A DNA stretch of 64,000 nt, from assembly GCA_964406575.1 (NCBI GenBank), contig CAYOSH010000001.1, positions 124,001-188,000 on the forward strand. Reading direction: 5' to 3'. Of this stretch, positions 1-9,145 are shown one piece after another. Origin of the DNA: WTAW01 sp964406575. Its GTDB lineage: Bacteria; Acidobacteriota; Aminicenantia; Aminicenantales; Aminicenantaceae. Under the pieces are notes generated by a model. It was not told the origin of the DNA. It saw only the letters and a list, made by a program, of their open reading frames with translations, and did no database searches. Positions within the stretch are counted from its first letter, which is position 1; every line of letters starts with the position of its first letter. A program made the position numbers and the translations under genes.

Positions 1-1956
1 TTTGGTTTTGTAGAAGGTGTCATTCCTGTATTCATACAATAGCCTGAGGTTGGTGATGGGCTTGAGGGTCAGGCTGAGGCCGTAGGAATATTTGTACCCC
101 AAGTAGGGCTCGTCATAATAGATACTGTCCCCCATAGAGAAATTCAGGCCTCCACTGAGCCAGGAGAATGGCTCTGAACGGATCCAGGTCCGAAAATTAG
201 TTTTGCGGAAATCAATCCCCTCATATCTTTCGAGTGTCCGAGAGATCCCTGCGGAGATGAATGTCCCTCTCCAACCGCTCATGAAGAAGCTGAATTGGTA
301 CTCCTCATCTGTCAAGACATTGGCGAAGTCGTAGACCCTTCTGTATTGGATGGAAGGCCGGATGTCCACGATCAAGTCCGTCATCGGGAGGAACGCATAA
401 CCCAACCGCGAATCAAATGACTTGATATCTTTTCGCCGGAAAAATCCCAAGGATCCTTCAAAATCAGGCGGAATGTGCGTGTAGTCTACGTTGAAACTCA
501 GATGTCTCCCGCTGGCGCTGAAATCGAATTTCATCGCCGGCACGAGACTGGACTTGTACTCTCCCACTTTTGTTTCAGAGCCTATCACCTGGAAGGCAAA
601 TTTGTAATTGTTCCAGAATTTGAATAGACCGTCCACGCCGCCAACCCGGTTGTGATCGGAGACAGGGATGCCCTCAGATTCTCTGACTTCCTTATCCGTG
701 AAGATGAGGCCGATGTAAGACTCGGTGAATAGATCTTGTTTCAAGCGGAAAACGTTGACGAGTCCTTTTTGAATGATGTCATCCTCTTCATCATCTTCTG
801 CCTCATCCTCGCCGGGCGTATCAATGTTTGGAGCATTAAAGTCATAGGTGCTCAAAACGCCGATGGTCGTTTTCCCGATTTTTCCGCTGAGTTTGAATCC
901 CCATCCAGGGTCGACGATGGTCCGCGTATACACCAATTCAAGGGGTGTGTCAAAATAGTCCTTTCCCTCAAGAAAAAATGGTCTTTTCTCCGGATAATAG
1001 AGAGCATACCTCTGGTTGACATCGATCTGAGGGATGTCGGCTTCCACCTGACTGAAGTCCGGGTTGATGGTGGCATCGGCGGTCAGGTCGGATGTGATGC
1101 CGTATTTTAAGTTCAAGCCAGCTTCCGGATTGGGCTTTTGACCGCGTTCTTTAAGTCCGGTCACAACAGGCATGACCTCGAAGTTCTTGCCTTTGTTCAA
1201 GCTCCCGTCGATCTGGATGGTTCCAGCCTGGATCAGGAATCCATTGATGTCGCGGGACCGGGGATACCAGTAGATCTCCTCGTTCTTTCTCCGGATGTTC
1301 CGCTTGATCTGCAATCCCCAGAGTTGCGGCTGGGAATTGGGGAATCGGAGGCTTTTGAATGGGATCGCCATCTCAATGGTGTAGCCCTCGTCATCCATGT
1401 TGGCATCGGTCATGAAGTAGGTGTCCCAGGTTTTATCGATCCGGTCGAAACCTCCGCCCCTGCCACGGCCTCTTCTTACTCCGCTTGATTCGACATAAAC
1501 GCCGTCTGATTGCACACCGCAGGGATTGACCAGAAAGGCAAAGGCCCGCTTTTTATCGTTGAAGGTGTCCAGGTAGACGGTGATCTCGTCATCACCCGTA
1601 ACCTGGTCTCTTTGAGTCAGGCAGGCCCGGACGGCTTTCGGATTAGAGTCATAACAGTGCACAGCGATGTAGAGATTGTTTTTATCATACCCGATGTAGG
1701 CCACGGTCCGTTCGCTCGGTTCGCTCCCTTCCACCGGCTCGTATTGCGTGAAACTCTCGAGAATCGCTGCATTTTCCCAGAATGGATCATCCAGCTTACC
1801 GTCGATGTTCGGGGGATCTTCAAAGGGAGGGACAACAATTCTGTATGCGGCTGGGTCAGCACTATGGCTGTATATGTATGAGTCAACAGTGTTAGAAGAC
1901 AGCATTTGGAAACAAAGAAGGAGGGCGGCTACAAGACAGACGGTTTTTATTCTCAT
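1..1956 (-). CDS. DUF5916 protein with CBM9-like N-terminal domain (3' end outside window)
   Basis: Open frame of 652 codons from an ATG at 1956 that runs off the left edge, so the C-terminus is missing. A signal peptide covers about residues 1-22. Residues 49-63 (PNIDGKLDDPFWENA) are the characteristic opening of the carbohydrate-binding family 9-like domain, which extends to about residue 220. The rest, rich in alternating aromatic/polar strands (for example YYPEKRPFFLEGKDYF), is the DUF5916 part and looks like an outer-membrane beta-barrel. In this family the N-terminal domain is thought to bind a ligand at the cell surface; substrate and function are unknown. AAGG lies directly against the ATG, closer than usual for a ribosome site. 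Family assignment is firm, function is not. Confidence 0.85.
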   Translation of the reverse strand, partial: MRIKTVCLVAALLLCFQMLSSNTVDSYIYSHSADPAAYRIVVPPFEDPPNIDGKLDDPFWENAAILESFTQYEPVEGSEPSERTVAYIGYDKNNLYIAVHCYDSNPKAVRACLTQRDQVTGDDEITVYLDTFNDKKRAFAFLVNPCGVQSDGVYVESSGVRRGRGRGGGFDRIDKTWDTYFMTDANMDDEGYTIEMAIPFKSLRFPNSQPQLWGLQIKRNIRRKNEEIYWYPRSRDINGFLIQAGTIQIDGSLNKGKNFEVMPVVTGLKERGQKPNPEAGLNLKYGITSDLTADATINPDFSQVEADIPQIDVNQRYALYYPEKRPFFLEGKDYFDTPLELVYTRTIVDPGWGFKLSGKIGKTTIGVLSTYDFNAPNIDTPGEDEAEDDEEDDIIQKGLVNVFRLKQDLFTESYIGLIFTDKEVRESEGIPVSDHNRVGGVDGLFKFWNNYKFAFQVIGSETKVGEYKSSLVPAMKFDFSASGRHLSFNVDYTHIPPDFEGSLGFFRRKDIKSFDSRLGYAFLPMTDLIVDIRPSIQYRRVYDFANVLTDEEYQFSFFMSGWRGTFISAGISRTLERYEGIDFRKTNFRTWIRSEPFSWLSGGLNFSMGDSIYYDEPYLGYKYSYGLSLTLKPITNLRLLYEYRNDTFYKTK

Positions 1957-2140
1957 CCTTAATTTTTTTCTTGAATGCAATATTATAAGATAAACTGGTC
2001 TTCGAGGGAAGTTTGAGTTTATGATACCAACTGTTCTGAAATCCGTGATGAATGATATCTAGGTGTCACAATCGGTGATTGTGAAAACGAACACCGGTAC
2101 AGGAGTTCAGGGACCTGACCTTAAATCGGCTCGGTCTATT

Positions 2141-2201
2141 CCCCGAATGGACCCTACATTCTAATAGTGTAGGGGCAGTTTCCCAAACGGTCCGTTCGGG
2201 G
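2141..2201. repeat. nested imperfect inverted repeat
   Basis: Outer arms 2141-2153 (CCCCGAATGGACC) and 2189-2201 (GGTCCGTTCGGGG) pair with one mismatch. Inside, 2152-2158 (CCCTACA) pairs perfectly with 2168-2174, sharing bases 2152-2153 with the outer arm. It lies downstream of the tolC-like gene and upstream of the DUF5916 gene, both on the minus strand. No T-run follows on the minus strand, so it is not a classical intrinsic terminator. It could be a processed 3' hairpin or a mobile repeat remnant. Confidence 0.5.
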
Positions 2202-2226
2202 GAGCGGGCCCCGCTTATAGCGGATC

Positions 2227-3792
2227 TTATTTATTCCACAATCCGGAAATCTGGATATTCTGATCCTCTAGGCTGACGCCCATATCCCGCTTCAATGCAG
2301 CGACTGAAAGGATGTAATCGACAACGGCCCGGATCTCTTGGGACCGGGCTGTGGCCAAATCCCTTTGATACTGAAGCACAAAATAATTGGTGGACAACCC
2401 GACTTTGAGCTTTTCTTCCTCGGCTTCCAGCTGTCTCTGTGCCAATTCTCTGGCGATCTTGAGCGCTTGGATGCGTTTGTAATTGGTTTCCACGGTCCGC
2501 ACAGCGATCTTCAAATCTGTGTAGATCTGTTGCTCCTGCTCTTTGAGGCGCAACTGGGCCTGTTCCAGGTCGACTCTGGCCTGAGCGTAAGCAGCCCGTG
2601 AAACGAGGGTGTTGAGTGGAAGGTCTAGCGTAAGTCCGACCTGCCAGTTTTTGTATCTGAAGCCGAAGACATCATTGAAGGCGTCCTCTCGTCCTCCGGG
2701 AATCGAGCCAATCGGTGGTCCCCAAGGATTCTCGGGGTCATAGATGAGTTGAGTCCCCGAGACCCCCGGGCTCCAATAGGATGCGGCGAGATTCAAACCC
2801 GGAAGCATTTGATTCTTTGTGTAACTCATGTTGAGCTCGTAATTCTGGATGCCGAGCCGTGTGGATTCCAGGTCCGGCCTGTTTTGCAGGGCGGTTGTCA
2901 GGGCCTCTTCCAGGCTGATATCCATCTTTGTAAAGCGCGGCTCTTCTATCGGATTGATTTGAAGAAAATCCGAGTTTTCGGTGTCTGCGGCCAGGTTGAT
3001 CACCTGCTTGAGGATATCTTCATTATTCCTGACCTCGGCTTCTGCGGCCAGGATATCGGCCTCTCTTTGGGCGACCTGGGCTTCGGCAGTGATGATCTCG
3101 ATCGGAGCCAGCGTGCCGACTTCCACGCCGCGGCGGTTTTTCTCCAGCAGGTCTTGGGCCAATTTTAAGGATTGCTGGGCAACCTTCAGGTTTTCGATGG
3201 CAAAGGCCAAATTCCAGTAGGCCTGCTCCACGCTGTACACGGTGTTCTGGACAGATCTTTTCAGGTCTTTCTCTGAGATCGTGAGGTTTGTCTGGGCTAT
3301 TATAATGTCCCGGTTGGATGCCATCATGCCGAAGTTTCTGAGCAGTGGCTGGGTGAAATCGAATGTCAGGGTGCTACGGTAGCTGGGATTGATCGTCGTT
3401 CCTGTCCTGTTCGTGTCGTATTTGGATGTATCGAGGGTGAGGGTGAAATTTCCTCCGCCCGGAATATTTTGCTGGATTTGGCCCGAATACCCATCACTGG
3501 CGCTCGTGAGCACCTCTGCCGCATCGAGGAAGGAGTAGGAGGCTTGTTGTGTGTCTCTTCTGCTAAAACTGAAGCTTAAAGAAGGAAGATACTTTTCCTT
3601 GGCCTGGGACACCCCGATATCTCTGAGTTGCGGAGTCAAAACTGCGACAGCCAGCCCAAGGTTGTTTCTCATGGCCTTGGTGATACAGTCTTGGACCGAA
3701 AGGGAAATGCTCTTCTCTTCCTGTTGGCCGTAAACGGACATACCCATGACAACTCCGTACACTGCCAATATCAAAATTGCTCTTCTCATCAT
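2227..3792 (-). CDS. TolC-family outer membrane efflux channel
   Basis: A 521-residue protein with a signal peptide (about 1-22, ending near SVYGQQ) and the two-fold repeated long alpha-helical architecture of outer membrane efflux proteins. The heptad-rich, Gln/Glu/Ala-rich helices (about 190-260 and 405-480) correspond to the periplasmic coiled-coil tunnel. GGAGG precedes the tandem ATG start. It is the last gene of the sigma/MacAB operon, separated from the permease gene by 173 bases. It probably forms the outer-membrane exit duct for the MacA/MacB-like pump encoded just upstream. The family is certain; pairing with this pump is inferred from order and strand. Confidence 0.92.
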   Translation of the reverse strand: MMRRAILILAVYGVVMGMSVYGQQEEKSISLSVQDCITKAMRNNLGLAVAVLTPQLRDIGVSQAKEKYLPSLSFSFSRRDTQQASYSFLDAAEVLTSASDGYSGQIQQNIPGGGNFTLTLDTSKYDTNRTGTTINPSYRSTLTFDFTQPLLRNFGMMASNRDIIIAQTNLTISEKDLKRSVQNTVYSVEQAYWNLAFAIENLKVAQQSLKLAQDLLEKNRRGVEVGTLAPIEIITAEAQVAQREADILAAEAEVRNNEDILKQVINLAADTENSDFLQINPIEEPRFTKMDISLEEALTTALQNRPDLESTRLGIQNYELNMSYTKNQMLPGLNLAASYWSPGVSGTQLIYDPENPWGPPIGSIPGGREDAFNDVFGFRYKNWQVGLTLDLPLNTLVSRAAYAQARVDLEQAQLRLKEQEQQIYTDLKIAVRTVETNYKRIQALKIARELAQRQLEAEEEKLKVGLSTNYFVLQYQRDLATARSQEIRAVVDYILSVAALKRDMGVSLEDQNIQISGLWNK

Positions 3793-3965
3793 CTTTATCC
3801 TCCGATAATCTTTAAATTCAAATCCATAAATTGGAATTTAAAAATATCAAATTCAGGATGGACGCAAGATTTCAAGGAATTGAATCATTGCCATCTGCGA
3901 ACTTCCGTATCCTGTATTTTGTATTCATCTCGTTTTTATAGTTTTAACGTTTTTTTGTTCAAAGG

Positions 3966-5183
3966 TTATTCGTACCTTAATGCCTCGATGGGGTCAAGTG
4001 TGGATGCTTTGCGGGCCGGGTAGAAACCGAAAAACACGCCCACAGAGCCGGCAAAGAAAAAAGCCAGAGCGATCGATCCGATCGAAACCACTGTTTTCAT
4101 CCCGGCAAACTTCGAGATAAGGGCAGAGCTTCCCAGCCCGAGACAGATCCCGAGCACTCCTCCCAGAACACTCAACACAACCGCTTCGGTCAAGAACTGG
4201 AGGAGGATGTCTTTTTCCTTCGCACCCACCGACATCCTGATGCCGATCTCCCGGATCCGCTCAGTGACAGAAACCAGCATGATATTCATGATGCCTATGC
4301 CGCCGACAAGAAGGGAGATGGACGCAATCCCTCCCAGGAGAATGGTCAGGACCTGTGTGGCTTCTGACGCTCCCTCAGCAATGTCAGCCATATTTCGGAC
4401 ATTAAAGTCATCCTCGGCGCCCGGGGCGATTTTATGCCGGATGCGAAGGAGCTCTTCGATCTGCGTTCTTGCCTCATCCGTCTTATCCGCAGAGACAGCT
4501 GAAACGTCTATCGACTGGATGTAATCGATGTTTAGGAGGCGGCTTTTAGCTGTTGTGTAGGGGACAGCGATCATGTCGTCTCTGCTGCCGAAACCGCCCG
4601 CCTCGCCCTTCGATTCCAAAACTCCGAGAACACGAAAGGGGATTTTGTTGAAGCGTATGATCTGTCCGATGGGATCATCACCTTCGAAAAGGTTCTCAGC
4701 CACCTCACTCCCTAAGACACAGACTTTCTGACCGGCTCTCACCTGATTCTCATCAAAAAACACGCCATATTCGACCTTCCAGTTGCGGATTTGCGGATAT
4801 TTATCGCCCACACCGTTGATAGAAGAATTCCAATTCTTATTGCCGTAGACGACTTGTGCCCTTGTGCTCACATTCGGAGAGACGTACTGGACAGCATCAC
4901 AGTTCTCTAAAATCGCTTTGGCATCCGCTTCCTTCAGGGTAGTGTAACTCCCCCCACCGCTCGAACGGCCTCGAAAAGACATGCTGCCGGGCCTGACAAA
5001 AAGGAGGTTCGTTCCCATCTCGGTGAACCTCTGTTCGACTTCGGCTTTGGCTCCTTGCCCGATGCTGACCATAGCGATCACAGCACCGACACCGATGATG
5101 ATGCCCAAGGCCGTGAGAAAAGAGCGCATTTTGTTGCGGTTGAGGGCCATGAGCGAGATTTTTGCTGTTTTCCCGATGTGCAT
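3966..5183 (-). CDS. MacB-like ABC transporter permease (FtsX/MacB_PCD type)
   Basis: A 405-residue membrane subunit. It has one N-terminal membrane helix (about 18-40, after the typical MALNRNKMRSFLTALGIIIG opening), a periplasmic MacB core domain (about 45-255) and three C-terminal FtsX helices (about 275-400), including the MNIMLVSVTERIREIGIRM motif of this family. There is no fused ATPase; the nucleotide-binding protein is the preceding gene, which ends two bases before this start. The GAGGAG ribosome site lies within the end of that gene. This is the mechanotransmission permease of a tripartite efflux or lipoprotein-handling system. Substrate cannot be read from the sequence. Confidence 0.92.
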   Translation of the reverse strand: MHIGKTAKISLMALNRNKMRSFLTALGIIIGVGAVIAMVSIGQGAKAEVEQRFTEMGTNLLFVRPGSMSFRGRSSGGGSYTTLKEADAKAILENCDAVQYVSPNVSTRAQVVYGNKNWNSSINGVGDKYPQIRNWKVEYGVFFDENQVRAGQKVCVLGSEVAENLFEGDDPIGQIIRFNKIPFRVLGVLESKGEAGGFGSRDDMIAVPYTTAKSRLLNIDYIQSIDVSAVSADKTDEARTQIEELLRIRHKIAPGAEDDFNVRNMADIAEGASEATQVLTILLGGIASISLLVGGIGIMNIMLVSVTERIREIGIRMSVGAKEKDILLQFLTEAVVLSVLGGVLGICLGLGSSALISKFAGMKTVVSIGSIALAFFFAGSVGVFFGFYPARKASTLDPIEALRYE

Positions 5184-5184
5184 C

Positions 5185-5877
5185 TCAGTTCTCCTCTTCC
5201 CGCTCGATTTCGCCGTCTCTCAAGTAGACGATTTTGTGCGCGATCTCCGCCACTTCAGGATCATGGGTAACAAGAATAACAGTAATCTTTTTTTCTTTAT
5301 GAAGATTCGTGAAGATCTCCATGATCTCCAGTCCTGTTTTTGTGTCCAAATTGCCCGTAGGCTCGTCGGCCAGTATCAAGGACGGATTGTTGACCAGCGC
5401 CCTGGCGATGGCCACTCTCTGCATCTCGCCTCCAGAGATCTGGTTTGTTTTATGATGCTCACGGCCTTTGAGCCCGACCATATCTAGGGCCTTCATCGCC
5501 ATCTCTCTGGACTTTTTACTGGGAACATCGGAATAAAGAAGAGGGAGCTCTGTGTTTTCCAGGGCTGTCGTCCTCGAGAGGAGGTTGAAGTTCTGGAAGA
5601 CAAACCCGATCTTTTTGTTCCGCGTCTCTGCCAGCTCATTCTTGTTAAAAGTCGAAATTTCCTGGCCTTCCAAAAAATATTTGCCAGCTGTGGGTTTGTC
5701 CAGACACCCGATGATGTTCATCAGTGTGGATTTTCCGGAGCCGGATGGCCCCATGATAGCCAACAGATCTCCTTGTTTGATGGTGTAGGAGATCCCTTTT
5801 AACGCTTTGACTTCTGAACCACCCATCTTGTAGATGCGCGAGACGTTTTCCAATTGTATGAGATTGTTGTTATCCAT
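5185..5877 (-). CDS. ABC transporter ATP-binding protein (MacB/LolD type)
   Basis: A complete nucleotide-binding domain of 230 residues: Walker A GPSGSGKST (about 43-51), signature SGGEMQRVAIARAL, Walker B LILADEPTGNLD and the switch His in TVILVTHDPE. It energises the adjacent permease. I chose the ATG at 5877 (protein begins MDNNNLIQLENVSRIY, as in close families). A GTG at 5922, overlapping the MacA-like stop, would add 15 residues unlike the family N-terminus. Neither start has a strong ribosome site, so translational coupling to the upstream gene is likely. Confidence 0.92.
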   Translation of the reverse strand: MDNNNLIQLENVSRIYKMGGSEVKALKGISYTIKQGDLLAIMGPSGSGKSTLMNIIGCLDKPTAGKYFLEGQEISTFNKNELAETRNKKIGFVFQNFNLLSRTTALENTELPLLYSDVPSKKSREMAMKALDMVGLKGREHHKTNQISGGEMQRVAIARALVNNPSLILADEPTGNLDTKTGLEIMEIFTNLHKEKKITVILVTHDPEVAEIAHKIVYLRDGEIEREEEN

Positions 5878-5918
5878 TTTGGCTATCCCATCTATTGTCA
5901 GTTCTCTGAAAGATGCGA

Positions 5919-7271
5919 TCACCCCCGCATCATGAACATCCCTCTCCTCATCGCCTCGCTATTTCTGTTGGCGTTTCCTCCCTCTTCACCCTGGTTTTCT
6001 CCGGTGATGACCTCCTGTCCCTCCTCCATCTGACCTCTGAGGACTTCGGTGTAGGAATTGTCAGTGACTCCGATTCGCAACAAAACAGGCTTGAGCTTTC
6101 CGTTCTCATCGACGATCCAGACTCGCCCCACATCTTTCCTCTGGGGCATGCCCGTGCCCTGTTCCCCTCTCGTCCCAGGTTGGAAGCCTGATGGAGAGCT
6201 TTGGCTTCCCGTCTGTCCTGGGGGCATCCCCCCAGTTTGTGTGGAATCCCCCCGACGAGCCTGTCGCTCTCTTTTCATGGTCTCAAACATCTCCTGCATC
6301 TGTTCCGGGGTAAACTGGGGCGTGAAGCGCAGAGCCGAGTTAGGAACGAGCAGCTTATCCTTGGCCTCGCCCACGACTATGGATACGGTGGCTGTCATCC
6401 CAGGCCGCAATTTCATCTCCGGATTCTCAACGGCGACTATGGTCGTGTAGGTCACGACATTCTGAACGATTTCAGGAGAGTATCTGACTTGTCTCACTGT
6501 TCCTGTAAAATTATCATCAGGAAAAGCGTCTACGGTGAACGTCACTCTCTGGCTTTCCTTAACCTTGCCAATATCGGCCTCGTCGACACTGCACTCCACC
6601 TGCATCTTGCTCAAGTCGTTGGCGATCTGGAAGAGGACCGGCGCTTGAAAACTGGCTGCCACCGTCTGTCCCACGTTGATATTCCTGTTGATGACAACAC
6701 CGTCGATGGGAGACTTGATGATCGTGAAGTCCAGGTCTACCTGACTCGATTCAAGCTGGGACTTAGCTTGTTCCAGCTTAGCCTCAGCAGACTGCAGATC
6801 AGCCTTGGAGCTGTAATACTGGGTTTCCGCGGCTTCTTTTTCTTGATAGGAGATCAAATCTTTATTAAATAGATCCAAAGAGCGGTCATATTTTTTCTTG
6901 TCATTCTCTAGGGTGACCTTCGCTTTTTCCACTCCAGCGACGGCGCTCTTGTAGTTGGCTTTGTTCTGTTGAAGGCGGGCCAGGAAGGCAGACTGCTCGA
7001 TCTCGGCTATGACCTGCCCTTTCTTAACTTCTGAGTTAAAGTCCACATAAATCTTCTCGATCTTACCCGAGACCTGGCTGCCCACATCCACGGTTGTGAC
7101 GGGGTTCAGAGTCCCTGTTGTCACCACCAGGGCCTCGATGCTTCCTTTTTTGATGGCCTCTGTTTTAAATTTGGGGCCATTGCTCTTGTTCTTATTGAAT
7201 GTGGTGAAACCAAATACGATCACTGCAACAGTCCCAAGAACAGCTGCGGCAATGATCCATTTCTTTTTCAT
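5919..7271 (-). CDS. MacA-like periplasmic adaptor (HlyD/RND-type membrane fusion protein)
   Basis: A 450-residue adaptor with an N-terminal membrane anchor (about 3-22), a split lipoyl/barrel-sandwich domain (about 55-90 and 185-225), an intervening coiled-coil hairpin (about 90-185) and a beta-barrel/membrane-proximal domain. It should bridge the MacB-like permease and the TolC-like channel. Oddities are a Gly/Gln/Pro/Ser-rich low-complexity insert (about 335-385) and a Met/Arg-rich tail ending MRRGMFMMRG, both absent from textbook MacA. The ATG at 7271 has GGAG at good spacing; an in-frame start at 7286 would overlap the previous gene. Confidence 0.9.
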   Translation of the reverse strand: MKKKWIIAAAVLGTVAVIVFGFTTFNKNKSNGPKFKTEAIKKGSIEALVVTTGTLNPVTTVDVGSQVSGKIEKIYVDFNSEVKKGQVIAEIEQSAFLARLQQNKANYKSAVAGVEKAKVTLENDKKKYDRSLDLFNKDLISYQEKEAAETQYYSSKADLQSAEAKLEQAKSQLESSQVDLDFTIIKSPIDGVVINRNINVGQTVAASFQAPVLFQIANDLSKMQVECSVDEADIGKVKESQRVTFTVDAFPDDNFTGTVRQVRYSPEIVQNVVTYTTIVAVENPEMKLRPGMTATVSIVVGEAKDKLLVPNSALRFTPQFTPEQMQEMFETMKRERQARRGDSTQTGGMPPGQTGSQSSPSGFQPGTRGEQGTGMPQRKDVGRVWIVDENGKLKPVLLRIGVTDNSYTEVLRGQMEEGQEVITGENQGEEGGNANRNSEAMRRGMFMMRG

Positions 7272-7282
7272 TATTTGTCTCC

Positions 7283-7705
7283 TCAATCCTTTTCCGACTT
7301 TTCCTGTCTCTTTTTCCTCTCTTCATATTCCCGTTTCCTTTGCGCTTTATATTTTTCGATCATCGCCTCGAATTTGACTTTTTGGTTTTCGGTGAGCATG
7401 GATCGAATGTCCGTGAGCAGTTGAGACCGGATCTCCGTTAGTCTATTGTCCATGTCTTTCCTCAGATTTTTGAAACGCTCTTCATTGTTATGGAATATCT
7501 CTCTGATCTGCTCTTGCTGTTCTGTTGAGAGCGCCAGTTCCTTAGCCATCATTTCCAGTGTGGGAAAACGGGTGGAACTTCGCCGTCGTGAGTCATGGGT
7601 TCGTTTATTCAACATGTTTTTGTCGATCAGAACACCGCTGACAACACCTGCGATGAAGACAACAATCAGGGAGAGTATGATCCAGAGTTTATAATTGTTT
7701 TTCAT
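7283..7705 (-). CDS. LTxxQ-type periplasmic protein (CpxP/Spy- or metal-sensor-like)
   Basis: A 140-residue protein with an N-terminal membrane helix (about 7-28) and a helical, highly charged periplasmic part. LALSTEQQEQI and MLTENQKVKF are two LTxxQ-like motifs as in CpxP/Spy chaperones and periplasmic heavy-metal sensor proteins. The C-terminal 30 residues are almost all Lys, Arg and Glu. It overlaps the anti-sigma gene by four bases and so is translationally coupled. A role as envelope-stress sensor or chaperone that modulates the neighbouring sigma/anti-sigma pair is inference from similarity and position. Confidence 0.7.
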   Translation of the reverse strand: MKNNYKLWIILSLIVVFIAGVVSGVLIDKNMLNKRTHDSRRRSSTRFPTLEMMAKELALSTEQQEQIREIFHNNEERFKNLRKDMDNRLTEIRSQLLTDIRSMLTENQKVKFEAMIEKYKAQRKREYEERKKRQEKSEKD

Positions 7706-8196
7706 GGGAGTGGTCTCCTTAAACCGGGCTGTTCTTCCAGGGAGGCAAAGATCAGCATCATGTTCTTGTTCTCGACACCCTCCTGGTCCAGAATGGTCTC
7801 CGTGTCCTGGAGGGGGCTCTGGTCCTCAAAAAGCAAGACGCCCGACTGACCGAGCTCTTCTCTGGGCTGGGGCCCGAGGAGGAGGATGGCCGAAGCAAGA
7901 AACACGACAAAAAGCAGAGAAACAGGGATGGCGCGCATCCCCCACTGCTTCCACAATTGCCAGGATTCGAATGGTTTTTGTTTTTTTAATCTGGGATGCA
8001 AACGCTCCCAGAAGTAGGGATTGGGTTCGGGAAAATCCGTTTGTTGCAGAGCTTCAAAGATCTGCCTGTATTCACCCTTAGTGGCCTGACAGAGAAGGCA
8101 ACTCTCCATATGGTGTTCAAACTCTTTCGTCTCCTCTTCGCTTAAAAGCCCGTCATGAGCCCTCAAAAAGAGCTTTTCAGCTTTTTTACAGTTCAT
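7702..8196 (-). CDS. membrane-anchored anti-sigma factor with zinc-finger (zf-HC2-like) domain
   Basis: A 164-residue protein. The N-terminal part carries Cys3 and the HxxxCxxC cluster (HHMESCLLC, about 28-36), which is the anti-sigma zinc-binding signature. One membrane helix is predicted at about 85-107 (AIPVSLLFVVFLASAILLLG), followed by a roughly 55-residue periplasmic tail. It overlaps the sigma gene stop by four bases. This order is the standard arrangement for an ECF sigma factor held inactive by its cognate anti-sigma. Confidence 0.85.
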   Translation of the reverse strand: MNCKKAEKLFLRAHDGLLSEEETKEFEHHMESCLLCQATKGEYRQIFEALQQTDFPEPNPYFWERLHPRLKKQKPFESWQLWKQWGMRAIPVSLLFVVFLASAILLLGPQPREELGQSGVLLFEDQSPLQDTETILDQEGVENKNMMLIFASLEEQPGLRRPLP

Positions 8197-8762
8197 TGGT
8201 GTTCTCCTTCCTTTGTCAAGAAGGGTTTTATCTTTTTTTTCAACATTTTTCTGGCTCTGTGCAGCCTAGAGTCCACCGTCCCAGGCGAAATGCCGAGCAC
8301 GCGAGAGATCTCGTCGTACTGGAGACCCTGGATGTCTCTGAGAGAAAGGATGATCCGGTATTTTTCAGGAAGAATGGCCATGGCTTCATGGACGATCTTT
8401 TTCCTCTGTGCAAGTTCCTCATCTCTTTCTCTGATCTCCACGTCATTCGCGTATGTCGGGACATCTCTCATGGTTTCTTCAAAAGATACGCTTTTCATTC
8501 GCGAAGCTCTTCTCAGATAGTCCCTGGCGTGGTTCACAGTGATCTGATGGAGCCAGGTGCTGAATGCGGCCTTGTGCTTGAATTTGGGAAGGGCGTAGTA
8601 CGCCTTGATGAAAACCTCTTGAGCAAGGTCATCGGCAACATCCCGGTTTAGAGTCAAGCTGAAGGCCATGTTAAACACCTTTCTCTTGTATCTTTCCACG
8701 AGTACGCCATAGGCGTCTTCGTCGCCTTTTTGGCTTTTCTGAACCAGCTCTTTTTCGTTCAT
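8193..8762 (-). CDS. ECF-type RNA polymerase sigma-70 factor
   Basis: A 189-residue group-4 sigma factor. Region 2 includes DVADDLAQEVFIKAYYALPK (about 40-60) for core binding and -10 recognition. Region 4 has the helix-turn-helix LQYDEISRVLGISPGTVDSR (about 147-168) for -35 recognition. The conserved region 3 and region 1 are absent, as expected for ECF factors. It is first in the seven-gene operon with its anti-sigma and a MacAB-TolC-like pump, so it probably controls that pump, and through 8798-8826 possibly itself. Confidence 0.93.
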   Translation of the reverse strand: MNEKELVQKSQKGDEDAYGVLVERYKRKVFNMAFSLTLNRDVADDLAQEVFIKAYYALPKFKHKAAFSTWLHQITVNHARDYLRRASRMKSVSFEETMRDVPTYANDVEIRERDEELAQRKKIVHEAMAILPEKYRIILSLRDIQGLQYDEISRVLGISPGTVDSRLHRARKMLKKKIKPFLTKEGEHQ

Positions 8763-9145
8763 CGAGTCTCATTGTTCTTCTTTACCTCTTACACTCATTA
8801 GACGGAGGAAAGAAGAATATCTTCCCGTTGATTCTTAAATCATGCGCTTTCCTCTGACTGTTTCCCTTTTTCTATTTTAGGGGATTGGGCTTTTTTACTA
8901 AAGCTTTTATTCGTTGTCCGGCGATTTTCCGTATGCGCGGACTCCTTATATGGATAAAGCTTTCCCGCTTTGTTTTTTCTGAATTTGTTCTTGGTCAGAG
9001 ATCGAGGTGTCGGATCTATTTAACGAAGAGGATTTGGACTGATTTTGTCTGTTTCCTCAGAAATTCAAACGTCATATCCACTCAGACTCCACAGCCATAG
9101 AAGTTGATGAATGATCGTGGATCCTGGAGTGCTTTTGGATTGAGA
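8763..9145. other. intergenic stretch with no supported gene
   Basis: This region lies between the start of the sigma gene (minus) and the end of the small secreted-protein gene (minus). Apart from the candidate ECF promoter at 8798-8826 I see only AT-rich sequence and short frames without ribosome sites or recognisable protein character. Confidence 0.6.
8798..8826 (-). promoter_or_regulatory. candidate autoregulated ECF promoter
   Basis: On the minus strand GGGAAG (8826-8821), a 16-base spacer, then CGTCTAA (8804-8798), 36 bases before the sigma-factor start. This resembles the GGAAC-type -35 and CGTC-type -10 elements typical of ECF promoters. The -35 is imperfect and no second copy was used to confirm it. 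Confidence 0.4.

Noticed and set aside
736..1881. Series of plus-strand frames across the first 1.9 kb
   Set aside because: They are antisense to the open DUF5916 gene, which explains the region completely.
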